DNA of 64,000 nt from Clostridiales bacterium (GTDB lineage: Bacteria; Bacillota; Clostridia; Christensenellales; Aristaeellaceae): contig CP069419.1 in the NCBI GenBank assembly GCA_017569285.1, forward strand, positions 2,232,001 through 2,296,000, in the 5' to 3' direction. Below the pieces are notes generated by a model that had not been told where the DNA came from, did not search any database, and was given only the letters and a program-made list of their open reading frames with translations. The translations under genes were made by a program, and so were the position numbers. Shown one piece after another: positions 26,502 to 34,922 of the stretch. The first letter of the stretch is position 1, and each line of letters begins with the position of its first letter.

Positions 26502-27240
26502 CCTGTTCCAGTACGTGCCGGGAAACTCCGTGATCCACCGGCTGAACCCGGTGACGAAACTGCTGCTGGCCATCGTGATCTGCATCGCAGCGTTCCTTTC
26601 CGGCAATCTGATTTTCCTGGCGGCGCTGCTGGTGATTGACCTGCTGATCGGCATCGTGGCCGGCGTGGCCTGGAAGACCTGGACCATTTTCCGCGGGCTG
26701 CTGAAGATTGCCCTCTTCCTGTTTGTGCTGCAGATCCTGCTGGTGCGGGGCGGCACGCCGGTTTTCTGGATTATTACGGATGAAGGCCTGCTGACCGCCG
26801 CGCGGGTGGTAATCCGCCTGGTGGTGGTGTGCATGCCGCTGGCGCTGGTGCTGGCGGTAACAAGGATTACCGACCTGACCAACGCCCTGGTGCAGGTGCT
26901 GCATGTGCCGTACCAGTACGCGTTTACCCTTTCCACCGCGATCCGGTTTGTGCCCCTGTTCCTGGAGGAAATGAGCGGGATCATGGAAGCGCAGACATCC
27001 CGGGGTGTGGCCTTTGACAAGGCAAAGGGCCTGAAGAAATTCTCGATGATGCTGCCGCTGTGCGTACCGCTGCTGGTTTCCTCCATCCGGAAGACGGATC
27101 AGACCGCCGCGGCGGCGGAGGTGCGCGGATTCCGCCTGCGGACCCGGGAATGCGCCTGGAAGCGGTATCCGTTCCACGGGATTGACCTGGCGGCGGCGCT
27201 GTTCTGCGCCGTGCTGCTGGCGGCCGCGATTATCCTGTAA
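26494..27240 (+). CDS. ECF transporter transmembrane scaffold EcfT
   Basis: 248 residues from ATG 26494, preceded by GGAAGGAGG. It has about five to six membrane helices, starting GNSVIHRLNPVTKLLLAIV, as in EcfT proteins. The cytoplasmic coupling helices carry the ARG-type motifs (AQTSRG and AAEVRGFRLR) that contact the two ATPases. It ends the T-box operon; a bidirectional terminator follows. Confidence 0.9.
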   Translation: MNNLFQYVPGNSVIHRLNPVTKLLLAIVICIAAFLSGNLIFLAALLVIDLLIGIVAGVAWKTWTIFRGLLKIALFLFVLQILLVRGGTPVFWIITDEGLLTAARVVIRLVVVCMPLALVLAVTRITDLTNALVQVLHVPYQYAFTLSTAIRFVPLFLEEMSGIMEAQTSRGVAFDKAKGLKKFSMMLPLCVPLLVSSIRKTDQTAAAAEVRGFRLRTRECAWKRYPFHGIDLAAALFCAVLLAAAIIL

Positions 27241-27258
27241 CCTTTCTATTGGAATATG

Positions 27259-27293
27259 AAAAAGCCCGGTGCATATCCGCACCGGACTTTTTT
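27259..27293. terminator. Bidirectional terminator after the ECF operon
   Basis: Stem CCGGTGC / GCACCGG between AAAAAG and CTTTTTT. It serves the convergent ECF and DUF4129 operons. Confidence 0.88.
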
Positions 27294-27307
27294 CGTGGTT
27301 CAGATGA

Positions 27308-28537
27308 TCAGCCGACAATCCGTTCCAGGCAGGCCTGGGCCTCCTGGACCTGCTCGCGGGTGACCGCGGAGGGGTTGCCGTAGCGGGCGGCAAGATAAAG
27401 CTCGCGGAGACGAGCCGCGTCTTTGCTTTCGGCCATCTGCAGGTCCTTCTCCAGCACTTCCGCGGAGGTGTCGGAGGGGTAGACGGCGACGCCCTTGTCC
27501 CGCCGGTATTCCAGATAGGTCTTGTAGATGCGGCGAAGCTGGCGCGCGCTGCCGGCCAGGAGCGGCAGGCGATTCTTCCGGCGCTTCCGGCCTTTGACCG
27601 GGGCGCTTTCGTATTCCTCATACATCAGCTCTTCGTCCGCTTTGGCCTCGTTCTTCCGCGCGTGGTGCCAGATCAGCAGGAGGACGATGACCAGCAGGAT
27701 GACCAGCAGGATCCAGCCGCCGATTGCGGCGGCGCGCTCGATAAGCAGTTCATTAAAGTTGGAAATCTCGATGGCGCGCATCTCTTCGCTAACCGAGCCG
27801 GACTCTTCCAGGGCTACGGGCTGGGCAACGGAGAAAGGCTGCATGGCTTCTTCCAGCGTCATTTCGTCAATGGGCGAATTCCCGGTGGGGAACAGCTGGT
27901 GGAACAGCCAGATGAAGAAACGGCCGACCGGGGCGAGTATCGCGCCCAGCGCGTATGTGCTGAAGCGCAGGAGCAGGAAGACTGCCAGGGAGGCGCCGAT
28001 GGCCAGCAGCGGGATGCCGACCACGGACAGGACGTTCCGCACCTGCCAGCGCATATCCATCTGCGCGCCCATCCGCAGCCTGCGCATGACGAAGATGCCC
28101 AGGATCAGGAAAACGAGAGCATAGACCAGGCTCTCCGCGGAGATGACCTGGTTGCGCATGAGCGTGGAGTTGGCGATGTTGGCCGCGACAAAGAACAGGC
28201 TGATGGACAGCATAAAGATGAAGGCCTTGCGGTATTCCTCCAGCGGGATGGCGTAATGCCCCAGGACCATGACGATGATATAGTAGATCCAGGCAAATAC
28301 CGGGAGGATCAGCAGCCACGTGAACGGCGCGAGGAGGAAACAAAGGCCCGGCAGGAGCGCCAGGACGCCCCGGATGACCGGGTTACTGATCCGGACGATG
28401 ACCAGGCCCAGCAGCAGGCAGGCAGCCGCGAACAGCGCCATGGGCAGGGTGAACGCATTTGCGAGCGTTGCCGCGTGCAGGACGGAGAAATAGAAACAGA
28501 TTTCCGCCGCAATCCGGAAGACAAATGTCAGCTTCAT
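27308..28537 (-). CDS. Multi-pass membrane protein with C-terminal DUF4129-like domain
   Basis: 409 residues. About seven hydrophobic segments fill the first 210 residues, an extracytoplasmic loop follows, then another helix near residue 275 (GGWILLVILLVIVLLLIW) and a basic cytoplasmic tail. The tail has RRIYKTYLEYRRDKGV, PSDTSAEVLEKDL and ARLRELYLAARYG, the pattern of DUF4129 in MoxR-DUF58 operons. There is no transglutaminase core. The gene is the last of a three-gene operon and starts 18 bp after the DUF58 stop. It may be a membrane platform for the MoxR/DUF58 pair; no biochemical function is known to me. Confidence 0.78.
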   Translation of the reverse strand: MKLTFVFRIAAEICFYFSVLHAATLANAFTLPMALFAAACLLLGLVIVRISNPVIRGVLALLPGLCFLLAPFTWLLILPVFAWIYYIIVMVLGHYAIPLEEYRKAFIFMLSISLFFVAANIANSTLMRNQVISAESLVYALVFLILGIFVMRRLRMGAQMDMRWQVRNVLSVVGIPLLAIGASLAVFLLLRFSTYALGAILAPVGRFFIWLFHQLFPTGNSPIDEMTLEEAMQPFSVAQPVALEESGSVSEEMRAIEISNFNELLIERAAAIGGWILLVILLVIVLLLIWHHARKNEAKADEELMYEEYESAPVKGRKRRKNRLPLLAGSARQLRRIYKTYLEYRRDKGVAVYPSDTSAEVLEKDLQMAESKDAARLRELYLAARYGNPSAVTREQVQEAQACLERIVG

Positions 28538-28555
28538 GGAAAAACCTCCCTTGAA

Positions 28556-29605
28556 TCACGCGATGTCTTCTTCCGCACAGAGAACAACAGGTTTTCGGTC
28601 GATGTGGCCCGCGAGGCGGTGAATGGCCGCCTGCGTGCTTTCATCCAGGGTCGGGGTGATGACGATATAGGTCCGGCTGGGCTTCTTCATGCGCAGGCAG
28701 GCATCCACCGCATTGGAAAAACGGGTGTAGCCCGTCAGGCCGGACAGGCCGATTCGCCGCTGGATAAAGAACAGGTGACTGCTTCCCAGGCCTTCCGTGA
28801 GGGAGAAGAGGTCGCCGTTGCTCTGCATGGCATAGGGGACCTTCTGCTGCTCCAGCATCCGGCAGACCGTGGAGGTCATGGACAGGCACTGCTCCATGAG
28901 CCGGCGGGAAGTCGGGTCGATATTGACGACAACCACGGCAGCGTGGTCGGCAGTGTAGTCATTCTGGCGCACGATGAGCCGGCCGACCTTGGCACTCTGG
29001 TTCCAGGAGATCTGCTTCAGGGGTTCCCGGCCGGAGTAGTCGCGGTATCCCTGGACCATGGTGGGGTCATCATACAGGAAGCGCCGGACGGAGAATGTGC
29101 CCAGCTCGCCTCCCAGGGCCCGGATGGAGGGCACATCGCACGATGCCGCGGTGCAGATGATCCGGAGGCCAACATCCCCGGCGCGGACCTTCGGGCTCAG
29201 GCCCAGGAAATCGCCGGATTCCAGGTAGTACCGGCCCAGGTCATACAGGCCCCGCCGGCGGACGGAGAACCGTACCCGGCCGGAGAACTGCCGCTTGGGC
29301 GGCAGGAAGAAATGATGCGAGATGCGGACGCCCGTGAAATCGGTGACGGTGTACCGCTTCATGAATGCCTCGTCCTCTTCCGGCGCGAAGTCCGTATCCA
29401 GCCGCAGGGAGAGCCCGCCGTACATGACGGGGAGGATGCCGGTGTTGCGGACGGTATAGCGGAGGGTAATCACTTCCCCCGGCTCCGCAAGATCCGTATC
29501 AATGGCAAAATGGACATAAAGATTCCGGAAATAGTCCCGGCGGCTGATGATTTCGACGACGCCCAGGATCACGACTGTGAGCAGCAGGACAACTGCGACC
29601 ATCAT
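28556..29605 (-). CDS. DUF58 domain protein
   Basis: 349 residues from ATG 29605, which overlaps the MoxR stop (ATGA). One N-terminal membrane helix (VAVVLLLTVVILGVVEI) leads into a region with IDTDLAEPGEVITLRYTVRN, and then the DUF58 motif YRDYSGREPLKQISWNQSAKVGRLIVR, followed by a von Willebrand A-like segment (AAVVVVNIDPTSRRLMEQ). DUF58 proteins are the regular partners of MoxR ATPases and may serve assembly or chaperoning of cell-surface or enzyme complexes. Length and order are normal for the family. Confidence 0.87.
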   Translation of the reverse strand: MMVAVVLLLTVVILGVVEIISRRDYFRNLYVHFAIDTDLAEPGEVITLRYTVRNTGILPVMYGGLSLRLDTDFAPEEDEAFMKRYTVTDFTGVRISHHFFLPPKRQFSGRVRFSVRRRGLYDLGRYYLESGDFLGLSPKVRAGDVGLRIICTAASCDVPSIRALGGELGTFSVRRFLYDDPTMVQGYRDYSGREPLKQISWNQSAKVGRLIVRQNDYTADHAAVVVVNIDPTSRRLMEQCLSMTSTVCRMLEQQKVPYAMQSNGDLFSLTEGLGSSHLFFIQRRIGLSGLTGYTRFSNAVDACLRMKKPSRTYIVITPTLDESTQAAIHRLAGHIDRKPVVLCAEEDIA

Positions 29606-30543
29606 AGCTGTTCGAGGGGGACGGGAATCTCGTCCAGCAGGTTCTGCAGGTACTGGACATTGTCCAGGTGGCTCTGGTTGACCAGGGTGAGCCGGTGAGG
29701 CAGGACGCACAGCGCTTCCAGCTTCACGTCCTCGGGAATCACATAATCCCGGCCGCGCAGCGCCGCGATGATCTGGCAGGCGCGGTACAGGGCGAGGGTG
29801 CCGCGGGTGGAGATGCCGGTGAGCAGCATCTCGCTGGAGCGGGTGGCGTCCACGAGGTTCATGATATAGGCGGCGATGTCATCGCTGACCCGGACTTCGG
29901 GATAGCTCTTCCGCAATTCTTCCAGCTCGCCGGGTTCAACGACGGGCTGCAGGCCTTCCAGCAGGGTGCGGGTATCCGGGCGGCGCAGCACGCCGATTTC
30001 CTGCTCCCGGGTCATGTAGCCCAGCTTCAGCCGCATGAAGAAGCGGTCCAGCTGCGCCTCGGGCAGCGGGAAGGTGCCGTAGGATTCCAGCGGGTTCTGG
30101 CTGGCCATGACCAGGTAGGGCTCCTGCATGGGATAGGTGGTGCCGTCCACGGTGATCTGCTTTTCCTCCATCACTTCCAGCAGCGCCGACTGGCTGCGGG
30201 GCGTGGCACGGTTGATCTCATCCGCCAGGATGACCTGGGCGAAAAGGGGACCGGGACGGAACTCGAACTCACTCTTTTTCTGGTTGAAGAAGTTGATGCC
30301 GGTAAGGTCGGAGGGCATCAGGTCCGGGGTGAACTGGATGCGGCGGAATTCCCCGCCGATGCTGCGGGCGAAGGCACGGAGCAGCATGGTTTTGCCGGTG
30401 CCGGGTACGTCCTCCAGCAGGATATGGCCCGAGGCGACCAGGCAGACGACGATCTGCTCGATAACGTCTTCCTTGCCGACGATGATGCGGCTGCAGTTTT
30501 CCAGGATTTTATCCTTCAGTTTCACAAAGGGCTGTGTCTGCAT
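29602..30543 (-). CDS. MoxR-family AAA+ ATPase
   Basis: 313 residues from ATG 30543 (GGAGG seven bases upstream). LLEDVPGTGKTMLLRAFA (Walker A), FTPDLMPSDLTGINF, GPLFAQVILADEINRATPRSQSALLEVMEE (Walker B with sensor region) and MASQNPLESYGTFPLPEAQLDRF are characteristic of MoxR. The C-terminal lid domain ends PVPLEQL. It leads the MoxR-DUF58-DUF4129 operon and is likely a chaperone-like ATPase; the client is unknown. Confidence 0.93.
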   Translation of the reverse strand: MQTQPFVKLKDKILENCSRIIVGKEDVIEQIVVCLVASGHILLEDVPGTGKTMLLRAFARSIGGEFRRIQFTPDLMPSDLTGINFFNQKKSEFEFRPGPLFAQVILADEINRATPRSQSALLEVMEEKQITVDGTTYPMQEPYLVMASQNPLESYGTFPLPEAQLDRFFMRLKLGYMTREQEIGVLRRPDTRTLLEGLQPVVEPGELEELRKSYPEVRVSDDIAAYIMNLVDATRSSEMLLTGISTRGTLALYRACQIIAALRGRDYVIPEDVKLEALCVLPHRLTLVNQSHLDNVQYLQNLLDEIPVPLEQL

Positions 30544-30601
30544 GAATGATCCTCCGGATGCAAATATGGATATTGGGTTTTCCCGATTCTGAACATCTTT
30601 T

Positions 30602-30630
30602 ATCATATCATTTTTCCGGCATGCGGGCAA
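30602..30630 (-). promoter_or_regulatory. Promoter of the MoxR operon
   Basis: Minus strand: -35 TTGCCC, 17-base spacer, -10 TATGAT. Confidence 0.65.
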
Positions 30631-30658
30631 TACCCGCCGCAGAAAGCACCGGAAATGA

Positions 30659-30687
30659 TTGACCGCGGGCGGTCGTTCGTTTACAAT
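30659..30687 (+). promoter_or_regulatory. Promoter of the cysteine hydrolase gene
   Basis: -35 TTGACC, 17-base spacer, -10 TACAAT, divergent from the MoxR promoter. Confidence 0.72.
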
Positions 30688-30725
30688 ATTGTCTGCATTC
30701 ATTTGCAGGAGGCGCGTGAGCTGAA

Positions 30726-31250
30726 ATGATTTTACTGGTTGTGGATATGCAAAAAGCCCTGACCGAGGACGAGGAGCTGTACGACGCGGAAGCGTTCATG
30801 GACCGGAATATCCGGCTGATCGACGCCGCCCGGAAGAACCATGTGGAAGTGATCTTCGTGCAGCATGACGCGGGCGAAGGCTCCGGCTTCTCCGCCGGGG
30901 ACGAGGACTTCGAGATCGATCCGCGGGTTGCGCCGAAGGAAGGCGAGAAGGTCTTCGTGAAGACCATCAACAGCTGCTTCGGGAACAAGGAGTTCAAGGC
31001 CTACATGGAGCAGCAGGAAGACAAGCGCCTGATGGTGATCGGCCTGCAGACGAACTACTGCATCGACGCCACGGTGAAATCCGCTTTTGAGCGGGGATTT
31101 GAGGTGATCGTTCCCGAGGGAACCAATTCCACCTTCGACAACGACTACATGACCGGGGAAACCACCGTTGCGTACTACAACGAGGATGTGTGGGACGGCG
31201 TGGCCGAGCTGCCGACATTTGACGAAGCGATGGAAATGATTGAAAAGTAA
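30726..31250 (+). CDS. Isochorismatase-family cysteine hydrolase
   Basis: 174 residues. LLVVDMQKALT (catalytic D7), FVQHDAGEGSGF, VFVKTINSCFGN (probable catalytic Lys) and GLQTNYCIDATVKSAFERG (nucleophile C112, cis-peptide before it) define the cysteine hydrolase fold shared by isochorismatases, nicotinamidases and N-carbamoyl hydrolases. There is no signal peptide. GGAGG lies upstream of the ATG. It is transcribed alone. The substrate is not evident: no quinone, siderophore or NAD salvage genes are adjacent. Confidence 0.88.
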   Translation: MILLVVDMQKALTEDEELYDAEAFMDRNIRLIDAARKNHVEVIFVQHDAGEGSGFSAGDEDFEIDPRVAPKEGEKVFVKTINSCFGNKEFKAYMEQQEDKRLMVIGLQTNYCIDATVKSAFERGFEVIVPEGTNSTFDNDYMTGETTVAYYNEDVWDGVAELPTFDEAMEMIEK

Positions 31251-31265
31251 AAACCACATTGCAGG

Positions 31266-31301
31266 TCCCGGGAAACCGTGAAAAGGGTTCCCGGGATTTT
31301 T
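31266..31301 (+). terminator. Terminator of the cysteine hydrolase gene
   Basis: Stem TCCCGGGAA / TTCCCGGGA followed by TTTTT. Confidence 0.85.
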
Positions 31302-31378
31302 GGTGAAGAGTTTAGAGTTTAGAGTTGAAAAAGCCCGGAAAGCCGATGAAACGGTTTATGGTCTTTTTCAGTGAAGAG

Positions 31379-31410
31379 TTATCGTGCAGGGGCGGGCCCC
31401 TGCACGATAA
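31379..31410. repeat. Perfect 15-bp inverted repeat
   Basis: Arms TTATCGTGCAGGGGC and GCCCCTGCACGATAA, separated by GG. It is far longer than needed for a terminator and has no T run. It resembles REP- or MITE-like palindromic repeats, but only one copy occurs in the window. Confidence 0.75.
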
Positions 31411-31443
31411 GCAAATATATTGCATATTGCCCATAGGGAAAGG

Positions 31444-31457
31444 GTTAATGGTCGAAA
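31444..31457 (+). promoter_or_regulatory. Candidate activator box upstream of rhaB
   Basis: GTTAATGGTCGAAA occurs here, 41 bases before the -35 hexamer, and again at 37354-37367, 40 bases before the -35 of the ABC-GH112 operon. It is a probable binding site of the AraC protein encoded at 36247-37209 (inference). Confidence 0.6.
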
Positions 31458-31484
31458 ACGCACCGGAAATGATCGGAAAAGCGG

Positions 31485-31513
31485 TTGACCATTCTTTTTT
31501 TATCTGGCAAAAT
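31485..31513 (+). promoter_or_regulatory. Promoter of the rhamnose operon
   Basis: -35 TTGACC, 17-base spacer, weak -10 CAAAAT. The weak -10 fits a promoter needing an activator. Confidence 0.6.
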
Positions 31514-31570
31514 GATTCATTGAAAGAGTATCAAAAATTGACCTGATCCGGATAAAGGGGGGACCAGCCT

Positions 31571-32848
31571 TTGGAGCGCTTTCTTGCGGTTGATATCGGC
31601 GCGACCAGCGGCCGGCACATTGTCGGCTGGAAGGAAAACGGGGAACTGAAGACCGAAGAGGTCTACCGTTTCCCGAACGGTGTCGCGGAAAAGGACGGGC
31701 ACCTGACATGGGATATCGGAGCACTGGAAAGCCATGTCCGGGCCGGGATCGACGCGGCGCTGGAAAAGTATCCGAAGATTGAGAGCCTCAGCATTGACAC
31801 CTGGGGCGTGGACTACGTGCTGATGAACGGCAGTGAGCCGATTCTTCCATGCTATGCCTACCGGGACAGCCGGACGGAGCCTGCAATTGAGGAAGTGCAT
31901 AAAATCCTGCCGTTCGCGGAGCTGTACCGCCGGACGGGCATCCAGTTCCAGCCCTTCAACACCATTTACCAGCTGTATGCTGACAAGATGGCCGGGCGGC
32001 TGGAAAAGGCCACAGGTTTCCTGATGATGCCGGAATACCTGATGTACCGGCTGTGCGGCGCGGAGAGCCATGAGTACACCAACGCGACGACCGGCGGAAT
32101 GGTCAGTGCGGAAACCGGGGCATTCGACCCGGAAATCATCCGGGCGCTGGGCCTGCCGGAACACCTGTTCCATTCCCTGCAGCAGCCGGGGACGGCAATC
32201 GGGGAATACAAGGGAATCCAGGTCGTGCTATGCGCGACGCACGACACCGGCAGCGCGGTGGAAGGCATTCCCATGGAAGGGAACGAGCTCTACATTTCCT
32301 CCGGTACCTGGTCCCTGCTGGGCGTGAAGACGCCGAAGCCGCTGACGGACGAGGGCAGCCAGGCGGCCAACTGGTCCAACGAGGGCGGCGTGGGATACAA
32401 CCGGTACCAGAAGAACATCATGGGCATGTGGCTGGTGAACCGGCTGCGTGACGAGCTCTGCCCGGGCAAGCCGTGGGACGAGATTACCGCGGAGGCAGCG
32501 GAAAAGCATTTCGATCCCCTGGTGGATGTGAATGATCCGGTGTTCCTGGCGCCGGAGAGCATGAAGGTGGCGTTCGATTCGAAACTGCCGCATCCGCCGA
32601 AGTGCACGGCCGGATATTTCCGGTGTGCGTACCGGTCGCTGGCGGAGGGATACCGCACGGCGATTGAGGAACTGGAGCGGAACACCGAGAAACACTACAC
32701 GAAACTGTATATTGTGGGCGGAGGCGCGAAGAACAGGTACCTGAACCGGCTGACGGAAGAAGCCATCGGCCGGCAGGTGATCGCACTGCCCATTGAAGCA
32801 ACGGCACTCGGAAATCTCAGAATTCAGATGGAGGCGGAAAAGGCATGA
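31571..32848 (+). CDS. rhaB: Rhamnulokinase
   Basis: 425 residues, TTG start with AAAGGGGGG nine bases upstream. FLAVDIGATSGRHIVGW is the FGGY-kinase phosphate-1 loop; SIDTWGVDYVLM, THDTGSAVEGIP (catalytic Asp in the HDT motif), SSGTWSLLG and YIVGGGAKNRYLN are typical of RhaB. It phosphorylates L-rhamnulose to rhamnulose-1-phosphate. It is about 60 residues shorter than the Bacillus and E. coli enzymes, partly because it ends just after the ATALGN helix; all core motifs are present. Its stop overlaps the rhaA start (ATGA). Confidence 0.93.
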   Translation: MERFLAVDIGATSGRHIVGWKENGELKTEEVYRFPNGVAEKDGHLTWDIGALESHVRAGIDAALEKYPKIESLSIDTWGVDYVLMNGSEPILPCYAYRDSRTEPAIEEVHKILPFAELYRRTGIQFQPFNTIYQLYADKMAGRLEKATGFLMMPEYLMYRLCGAESHEYTNATTGGMVSAETGAFDPEIIRALGLPEHLFHSLQQPGTAIGEYKGIQVVLCATHDTGSAVEGIPMEGNELYISSGTWSLLGVKTPKPLTDEGSQAANWSNEGGVGYNRYQKNIMGMWLVNRLRDELCPGKPWDEITAEAAEKHFDPLVDVNDPVFLAPESMKVAFDSKLPHPPKCTAGYFRCAYRSLAEGYRTAIEELERNTEKHYTKLYIVGGGAKNRYLNRLTEEAIGRQVIALPIEATALGNLRIQMEAEKA

Positions 32849-34101
32849 GTTACGAAGAAGCAAAGAAACGGTACGCGGCACTGGGCATCGACACGGACGC
32901 GGCAATGAAAAAGCTGAAGGGCGTTCCGGTTTCCCTGCACTGCTGGCAGGGGGACGACGTGCGGGGATTTGACACGGATCCCTCCAAGCCCCTGACCGGC
33001 GGCATCCAGACCACCGGCAACTATCCGGGCCGCGCGCGGACGCCCGAAGAACTGATGGCGGACCTGGACAAGGTGATAAGCCTGATTCCCGGCACGCCGA
33101 AAATGAACTTGCATGCCAGCTACGCCATCTTTGAAAACGGCGAGTGGGCGGACCGGGACAAGCTGGAGCCGAAGCACTTCCGGAAATGGGTGGAGTTCTG
33201 CAAGGAGCGCGGCCTGGGCTGCGACTTCAACCCCACGTTCTTCTCCCATCCGAAATGCGACCCGCTGACGCTGTCGTCCCCGAACGAGGAAACCCGGAAA
33301 TTCTGGATTGAGCACGGCAAGGCCTGCATCCGCATCAGCACCTACCTGGCGGAGGAGCTGGGCCAGCCCTGCGTGATGAACATCTGGACCGGCGACGGAT
33401 TCAAGGACGTTCCCGGCGACCGGATGGGTCCCCGGGTGCGCTACCGCGAGAGCATCGATGAGATCCTGCGCGAGCCGTATGACTTCAAGAAGGTGAAGCC
33501 CTGTGTGGAAAGCAAGGTGTTCGGCATCGGCGTGGAAGCCTACACCACCGGCAGCGCGGAATTCTGCCTGAGCTATGCGGCGATGAACATGGACAAGTGC
33601 ATCCCGCTGATGGACAACGGCCACTACCATCCCACCGAGGTGGTTTCCGACAAGATCCCGGCGCTGCTGACGTTCTTCCCGGAAATCGCACTGCATGTGA
33701 CCCGGCCGATCCGCTGGGACAGCGACCATGTGGTGCTGTTTGACGACGAGACGAAGGAGATTGCCCGGGAGATCGTCCGCTGCGGCGGGCTGGACGGCCG
33801 GGTGAACATCGCGCTGGACTACTTCGACGCGAGCATCAACCGCATCGCGGCGTGGACCGTGGGATACCGCAACCTGCAGAAGGCGCTGCTGTTTGCGCTG
33901 CTGCAGCCGGCGGACGAGCTGAAGAAGCTGCAGGATGAGAGCCGCTTCACCGAGCTGATGGCGGCCCAGGAAGAAATGAAGACCATGCCCTTCGGCGAGG
34001 TGTGGGATGAATACTGCCGCCTGTGCGGAAAGCCCGCGGACGGCGAATGGATGCCGGAAGTACTGGCTTACGAGAAGAAGGTTCTGGAGGCACGGGCATG
34101 A
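32845..34101 (+). CDS. rhaA: L-rhamnose isomerase
   Basis: 418 residues. YEEAKKRYAALGIDTDAAM, VSLHCWQGDDVRGFD, LHASYAIFENGEWADRD, DFNPTFFSHPK and MDNGHYHPTEVVSDKIPA are almost signature segments of RhaA; the acidic and His residues in them bind the two metals. It converts L-rhamnose to L-rhamnulose in the cytoplasm. It is translationally coupled to rhaB upstream and rhaD downstream by four-base overlaps. Length matches the family. Confidence 0.97.
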   Translation: MSYEEAKKRYAALGIDTDAAMKKLKGVPVSLHCWQGDDVRGFDTDPSKPLTGGIQTTGNYPGRARTPEELMADLDKVISLIPGTPKMNLHASYAIFENGEWADRDKLEPKHFRKWVEFCKERGLGCDFNPTFFSHPKCDPLTLSSPNEETRKFWIEHGKACIRISTYLAEELGQPCVMNIWTGDGFKDVPGDRMGPRVRYRESIDEILREPYDFKKVKPCVESKVFGIGVEAYTTGSAEFCLSYAAMNMDKCIPLMDNGHYHPTEVVSDKIPALLTFFPEIALHVTRPIRWDSDHVVLFDDETKEIAREIVRCGGLDGRVNIALDYFDASINRIAAWTVGYRNLQKALLFALLQPADELKKLQDESRFTELMAAQEEMKTMPFGEVWDEYCRLCGKPADGEWMPEVLAYEKKVLEARA

Positions 34102-34910
34102 AAGACGTAATGACGGCTCCCTTTATGGTGGAAATGATCCGCACGGCGACCAACATGTATGACCATGGCTGGGATGAGCGCAACGGCGGGAATATCTCCC
34201 TGATGCTGGAAGAAAAAGAAGTGAAGGAATACCTGGACCCGGCCCAGGTGCTGCGGACAATCCCGACGGGCTTTGAGGCGCCGGCGCTGGAAGGGAAGTA
34301 TTTCCTGGTGACCGGTACGGGCAAGTATTTCAAGAACGTGCAGTACGCGCCGGAGGTCAACCTGGGCATCGTGCGCCTGCGGGACAACGGGCAGAACGCG
34401 GACCTGCTGTGGGGATTCACCGACGGCGGGAAGTTCACCAGCGAATTCCCGGCCCACATGATGAGCCATGCCGCACGGCTGGCGGTGGACCCGGACAACC
34501 GCGTGGTGATGCACTGCCATCCCGCGAACCTGCTGGCGATGACGTATGTGCACACGCTGGACGAAAAGGAATTCACCCGCACGCTGTGGCAGATGTGCAC
34601 GGAATGCATCGTGGTGTTCCCGGAGGGCGTGAACGTGCTGCCCTGGATGCTGTGCGGCACCAATGAAATCGGCGAGGCGACCGCCGAAAAGATGAAGACG
34701 GCGCGCCTGGTGGTGTGGAGCCAGCACGGGATCTACGGCGCCGGCAAGGACCTGGACGAGACCTTCGGCCTGATTGAAACCGCCGAGAAGGCTGCGGAGA
34801 TCTATATGAAGATCGCGCACCTTCCGCGGGTGAACACGATTACCGATGAACAGATGCACCAGCTGGAAAAGCGGTTTGGCATCAAGGCCCGGGAGGGCTA
34901 CCTGGACTGA
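34098..34910 (+). CDS. rhaD: Rhamnulose-1-phosphate aldolase
   Basis: 270 residues from ATG 34098, overlapping the rhaA stop. The class II aldolase fold is shown by WDERNGGNISLML, FLVTGTGKYFKNV, HMMSHAARLAVDPDNRVVMHCHPANLLA (zinc ligands HxH) and WSQHGIYGAGKDLDE (third His). It splits rhamnulose-1-phosphate into dihydroxyacetone phosphate and L-lactaldehyde. The aldo/keto reductase gene that follows 12 bp later may dispose of the aldehyde. Confidence 0.96.
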   Translation: MKDVMTAPFMVEMIRTATNMYDHGWDERNGGNISLMLEEKEVKEYLDPAQVLRTIPTGFEAPALEGKYFLVTGTGKYFKNVQYAPEVNLGIVRLRDNGQNADLLWGFTDGGKFTSEFPAHMMSHAARLAVDPDNRVVMHCHPANLLAMTYVHTLDEKEFTRTLWQMCTECIVVFPEGVNVLPWMLCGTNEIGEATAEKMKTARLVVWSQHGIYGAGKDLDETFGLIETAEKAAEIYMKIAHLPRVNTITDEQMHQLEKRFGIKAREGYLD

Positions 34911-34922
34911 GGAGGTGCAGGA

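Larger units (their letters stand above)
31251..31570. other. Intergenic stretch with terminator, palindrome and rhaB promoter
   Basis: In order: a terminator (31266-31301), short AGAGTTT direct repeats around 31310-31326, a perfect 15-bp inverted repeat (31379-31410), the AATGGTCG-containing box (31444-31457) and the rhaB promoter (31485-31513). No gene is seen. Confidence 0.7.
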
